A stretch of 64,000 bases of DNA from Anadara kagoshimensis (lineage: Eukaryota; Mollusca; Bivalvia; Arcoida; Arcidae). Below are positions 56,701-62,700 of the stretch, piece after piece. The stretch's first letter is position 1, and each line of letters starts with the position of its first letter. A program made the translations under genes and the position numbers. Below the pieces are notes generated by a model. It saw nothing but the letters and a program-made list of their open reading frames with translations, did not search any database and was not told where the DNA came from. Location of the stretch: NCBI GenBank assembly GCA_021292105.1, contig CM037862.1, positions 30,536,169 through 30,600,168 of the forward strand. Reading direction: 5' to 3'.

Positions 56701-59700
56701 CCCCTTTATCTCTAGATGGTTTCACCTTTTATGGATTAGTTGTCATATCTATCATAATGACAACAATTTTAATACATTTATCTTTCGCGTGGATAAACAC
56801 AGTTTGTGCGTTTCCTAACTCGCCGAATGCATTGATGCCTTTCCGTTTTCCCAGTGCTACAACTAAAGTTTGACCATTAATTATTTTGGTAGTAATGTCT
56901 CCATGCAAACGTCTTCCTCAGTGATATTTTGAAGATCCGACTCGTCGGCTGCGGATAACAAGGGTCCTGATGTATCAGGTATAGAAAGCGACACTGGAAA
57001 TAGTTCTTGTTTCAACAGTTCACTAATATTTCCACCAGAAAAAGAGAACACACTTGATAGTATTATACAGATACAGTCATTAAAGTTAATCAAATCTTTC
57101 AGTACCACCAGTACTTTGATTTCTTTTTTTTTTAAAGTGGATACTTATATAAATACGGGCAATATGATTCAGTAAAATTATTTTAACAGAAGTCTAAAGT
57201 TTTGTTAAACAGTTGTAAATGCACAAATGTGTTTATACTAGACGTATTTATTTGCCACAATTAATCATATTTGTAAAGGTCAAATTTGTGCGAGCGTCTA
57301 ATCTAATTTTTCATGGAAAACTTTGAAAATAAGTGACTGAATTAGTTGGATATGACTTTCTTTTAATTTGAAGATACCACTTACATATTGAGAAGACAAA
57401 ATGTATTAAGAAAAACTCCTGTAAGCCACCTTGAATTTGTGTATAGGTCAATATGGGCATTTTCACTTGAACTTTGCACCCATTGATCTTTAGCTACCCC
57501 ACAATGGCCCCTGGGTGAAATCTTGCTTGGCAACAAGCCGATTCTACCAAAGTAAAGTTCAAAGAAGGTTATGACATAACTTGCCACCTTTGAACACGCT
57601 GTCCTCCCTACATCGAAAAATAAGCGGTTTTTTCAAAATCCTCTACCAGACTAATATGACAATCAAATACAAGTTAGTTTAGTACTCGTACCATAGATTA
57701 TGAACCATTACTCAGTTTGGACCCCTCTCTCAGTCTGAGTGACTGTTGTATGAAGGAACCGATAATAGACATTTGTTTAAATCTAGGATTAAGAAGATAC
57801 TGTATTTTCTCTAAATTGTTTTTATATCGAATTCATGGAAAGAGTTACTTATATGTTTAAATAGATGGTCTCTCAGTTCTGCATTAATTTGGCACGATAG
57901 AAAAAAGGGCAGTTCATTCTCAATAGTGTTGCGTGTTATACAGGGTCTACTATCTCTAGGAATCTTTTTATATCTTCCAACTTCAATTGCTAAAGAATGA
58001 TCACTTAGACGAAATTTTTGTAAAAAGCTGTCGATAATGAAAATCATTAATTGTAAGATAACTTTCTAAATTGAGATTAATTTTTAATTTGCTGTAAAGA
58101 CTCAGTTTTGATGTGTCAATATTTAAGTCAGCTATCTTTGTAAAAATGATTTCTTTATAATAGGACTCGGTCACATTCTTTTGTTTTCTTTTTGTTTTAG
58201 GGAATGTTTTGACTTCTTGAAATCTAAATTATCAACTTATTTTTCATCAGATAGTGCCAGATCATCCTGGATTTTGTAAATAAAAGTAAACTATGTATAT
58301 ACAGATTTTTCATGCAACATTTTATTTAAGTTTAAACATTCTTTAACTAGAGGATTTAAGCGATAGAAATCTCGTTATCTCGAACTCGGATATCTCGAAC
58401 TACCGGATATCTCGAACTTTTTAAAAAAAGTCCGAACAGAGTTGTTCTTTATTAAACCAAAATCACTCCGGTTATCTCGAACTCGGATATCTCGAATTAT
58501 CGGATATGTCGAACAATTTTTTCGTCCCCTTGAATGAAAATCCTAGGAAAATTACACTCGTTAACTCGAACAAAAAATTTAGGAAAATTAAATTTGTAAA
58601 CTCGAACAAAAATTTTGGAAAATCAAATTTGTCAAGGCCTTCAGATTTTTTGGTAGAAAAAACACATTCCGACATAAATAAAATATTTGACTGTCGGCCT
58701 CGTGTATATTTTAAAATTACAACATTGCACTGACCTCCAAATTTCCTTAAGCCCTTAATTATTACCCCTTGCATAAGCAATTAAACCATCAAGGAGATTA
58801 GCAGGTGTTATAATTACTACCAAGCTGAACATGGCTGCCAAAAGCGTGTGATGTGAACATTACTCAATACAAACGGAAGCATGGAGTGATTAAAGTACAC
58901 AAAGCGAAACTGGTATGGAGACGAAAGCGGACGCCACTATTTGTCGGCTAATAAACGATGTAATAGATAATCTCCCGATTTTTATATACTACATTCTCAA
59001 TTATAAATAAAAATAATAAATAATGCAGTTTTTATATATACATACGATATAGGAGAAAACGGCAATTTAGTTTGACAAGATAAAACCGGAAGCGACTTCC
59101 GGTAGGCGTGTACGAGTTACTTCCCTTTTGTTGCCGTTTTTAACATCGGTTATCTCGAACTCCGGATAAGTCGAACTTTTTGCATTTCCCCGTCGAGTTC
59201 GAGATAACGAGAGTCAACTGTCTGTCTTTTTTATACCAAGAATGTATTTACAGAATTTTAGATGAATCTATTCAAATGGCTTTTTTCTGTCATTGATAGG
59301 TAGTCAACTACCGAACTGTTTTTAACTGCTCTGACAGAATTATATACTGACTGAAAGCTATCCATGAACCAAATTTCGGAATTGTACAATAAAACAGGCC
59401 GTATTAATTTATCAAATAGATTACAAGAGAGAGATATTGGGACATGTTCAAAATTATTTAAATATTTTTTCATTGCATGTAAAGCCTTTGAGACCTTTCT
59501 AGGATAATTCTATTGCTGTATACTTAAGATCACCTTTAAAATCAATACTATTGCCTAAAAAGTTATATTGTTTTACTTCTGATAAACAATATCCATCATA
59601 TATTAGAGGAGGTGTATCTTTAAATCTTGATTGAAACGTTAGAACTTTTGTTTTCTGTGAATTAACAGATAGTTGCCATTTATAACAATATTCTTTTAAC

Positions 59701-62700
59701 TTGTGTAAACAGTTTTGTAGACCTTTTTGTGTTTCAGATAAAATAACTAAATCGTCTGCAAAGCTAAGACTATTAACACTGGATTGATCTAAAAGGGGTG
59801 GTTCACAACTAGAGTCGAATATCTCATGCAAGTCATTAATTAATAAAACAATTAAATAGTGTTGGACTTAAACAATCACCATGCTTAACTCCTCTATGTA
59901 TAGGGAAAAATCTGTTATTTTATTATCAATTTTGATAGATGCAAGGTTGAGGAATACATACTATCTAATATATAATTTACTCTTTTTATGTTTGATATAC
60001 TTTGTTACTAAGGTTTTAAGAACAAAAAGATTGTCTGAAGTCGAAAGCTTTACGTAAATCCACAAAACAAGCATATAATTTACTCTTTTTATGTTTGATA
60101 TACTTTGTTACTAAGGTTTTAAGAACAAACAGACTGTCTGAAGTCGAAAGCTTTACGTAAATCCACAAAACAAGCATATAATTTACTCTTTTTATGTTTG
60201 ATATACTTTGTTACTAAGGTTTTAAGAACAAAAAGATTGTCTGAAGTTCTGTGATTGTTTCTAAATCCAAACTGATATTTAGTCATCAGAATAAAACAAA
60301 CTTAACCTGTTATTTAAGACAGAACTGAAGAGTTTAGCTATAGAGTTCTGCAAAGAGATACCCCTATAATTTCCAAAATCTTCATGCTTTCCAGATTTAT
60401 GAATCAATATGATAAAGGAATTTCTCCATAAAGATGGGTAATGCCCAGTATTTAATATTAAATTAAAAAGTTTTGATAATATTTTACAGGTAACACTACT
60501 AATGTGCTTAATTATTTCATTTGGTATGAAGTCAGGCCCTGTGCTTTTCCCAGATTTTAGGTTTTTTATGCATTTCTTTATTTCAAATATTGTAATTGGT
60601 TTATCAGTAATTTCATTGTAGATTAGAAAAGATTTACAGTCTGACAGTTTTGATTTATTTCATGTTCAAAGTTTTTATCATAATTTTTTATTAACCCTGT
60701 TAGCTAAAATGTTGAATTAAGCCTTCTGATGAAGCATCAATTTGACATTTTTCATGCTGATCTTTATAGTTCAATGATTTAAGAAGCTGCCAATTTGCCT
60801 TGGGATCAGTTTCTTGCAAGGTTTTCATTTTCTTAAACAAATTTATTTGATATCCTCTGTATTTTTGTTTAACAAGTTTTTAAGGACTTTTGCATTTTTG
60901 AAATAATTATCTCTTATTTGAGAGTTATAAGGATGAATTTTAAGCTTTCTACCAAGTCTATTCACTCTTTTCTTTAGTTTTATGATCTGATTATTTATCC
61001 ATGGTTTCTGTGTTTTTTGATTAAGTTTTTGTTTTCTTTTGATTATTTTACAAGATTTTGTAACAAGAGTGCCGTTGCTAGATTAACATCATCTACAGTT
61101 TCATGAAAGCTGAAATTTTCAAAAGTAGTAATCTGACAAGAAATATCTTCTTTAGAGAGAGCATTAAATAATTTATCTCTTGAAGGTTGATCCCATTAAT
61201 AGGTAACAGGTATTGGGTGAAAGTTTTCACATGCTGGAACACAAAAGTTAACATCACACTTAAGGTGAACTGATATTTGAACATGATCTGATAAATAGTT
61301 GGGGTTATCTGTTTGAATTTTTTTTATTTGTGACAACAGGTCCAAACTGGTAAGGGCGTAATCGACAGTACTCGCACCATTTGTTTTAAGCAAATCAAAT
61401 TTGCAAAAAAGTCGCCAATAAAACGACCATTTAACACATGGATCTGGGAGGCTATGCAAAGATCCAAAAGTTGTTTATCTTGGGCATTACATACAAAATC
61501 TAAAGAATTTCTTGTTAAGGTATAATCTGAAAGATAATTTACAGGAAGAATGATCATTAGAGATTTCATTTTCTATAAAATCTGGCCTATTTGCATTTCT
61601 AGCTTTCAAGTCGCCCATAAATAAAATACTACCTTTTTGACTACATTTTGCAATTTCATTTTCTAAAAGTAAACAAGAGGCCCATGGGCCTGATACGCTT
61701 ACCTGATAACAATTGGCTAGCTGATAGATTTAAAGAAAACATAAATACTAAACCCCACTGACTTTTTTCTTTACATCAAAATGATCATTGTATCAATACC
61801 TACAACATTCTAATATGCATGCCTATACAAAACGTTTATAGTTTTCAAGATAATTAACCATTTCAGTATTGTTTTGCATCTGTGACCTTGACCTTTAAAC
61901 CCATGACCTTTTTCCATACATCGAAATGATTGTTGTATCGATACCTACAACATTCTAATATACATGCCTATACAAAAAGTTAATAGTTTTCGAGATGATT
62001 AACCATTTCGGTATTGTGTTCGCATCTGTGACCTTGACCTTTGAACCCATGACCTTTTTCTATACATCAAAATAATCGTTGTATCAATACCTACAACATT
62101 CTAATATACATGCCTATACAAAAAGTTCATAGTTTACGAGATAATTAACCATTTCGGTATTGTTTCACATCTGTGACCTTGACCTTTGAACCCATGACCT
62201 TTTTCTATACATCAAAATGATCGTTGCAGCAATACCTACAACATTCTAATATACATGCCCATACAAAAAGTTAATAGTTTTCGAGATAATTAACCATTTC
62301 GGTATTGATTCGCATCTGTGACCTTGACCTTTGAACCCATGACCTTTTTTTATACATCAAAATGATCGTTGTATGAATACCTACAACATTCTAATATACA
62401 TGCCTATACAAAAATTGATAGTTTTCGAGATAATTAAACATTTCGGTATTGTTTCGCATCTGTGACCTTGACCTTTGAACCAATGACCTTTTTCTATACA
62501 TCAAAATGATCGTTGTATCAATACCTACAACATTCTATACATGACTATACAAAAAGCTTATAGTTTTTGAGATAATAATTATAATCAGAGGTAAAAAAAT
62601 TAGGTCACGACCTTTACAATTGACCTTGACCTCATTTTGAAGATACTAACAAGAAAATGTCAAAATTGAAAACCCCATGTCATTATCCGGTCAAATAGTC

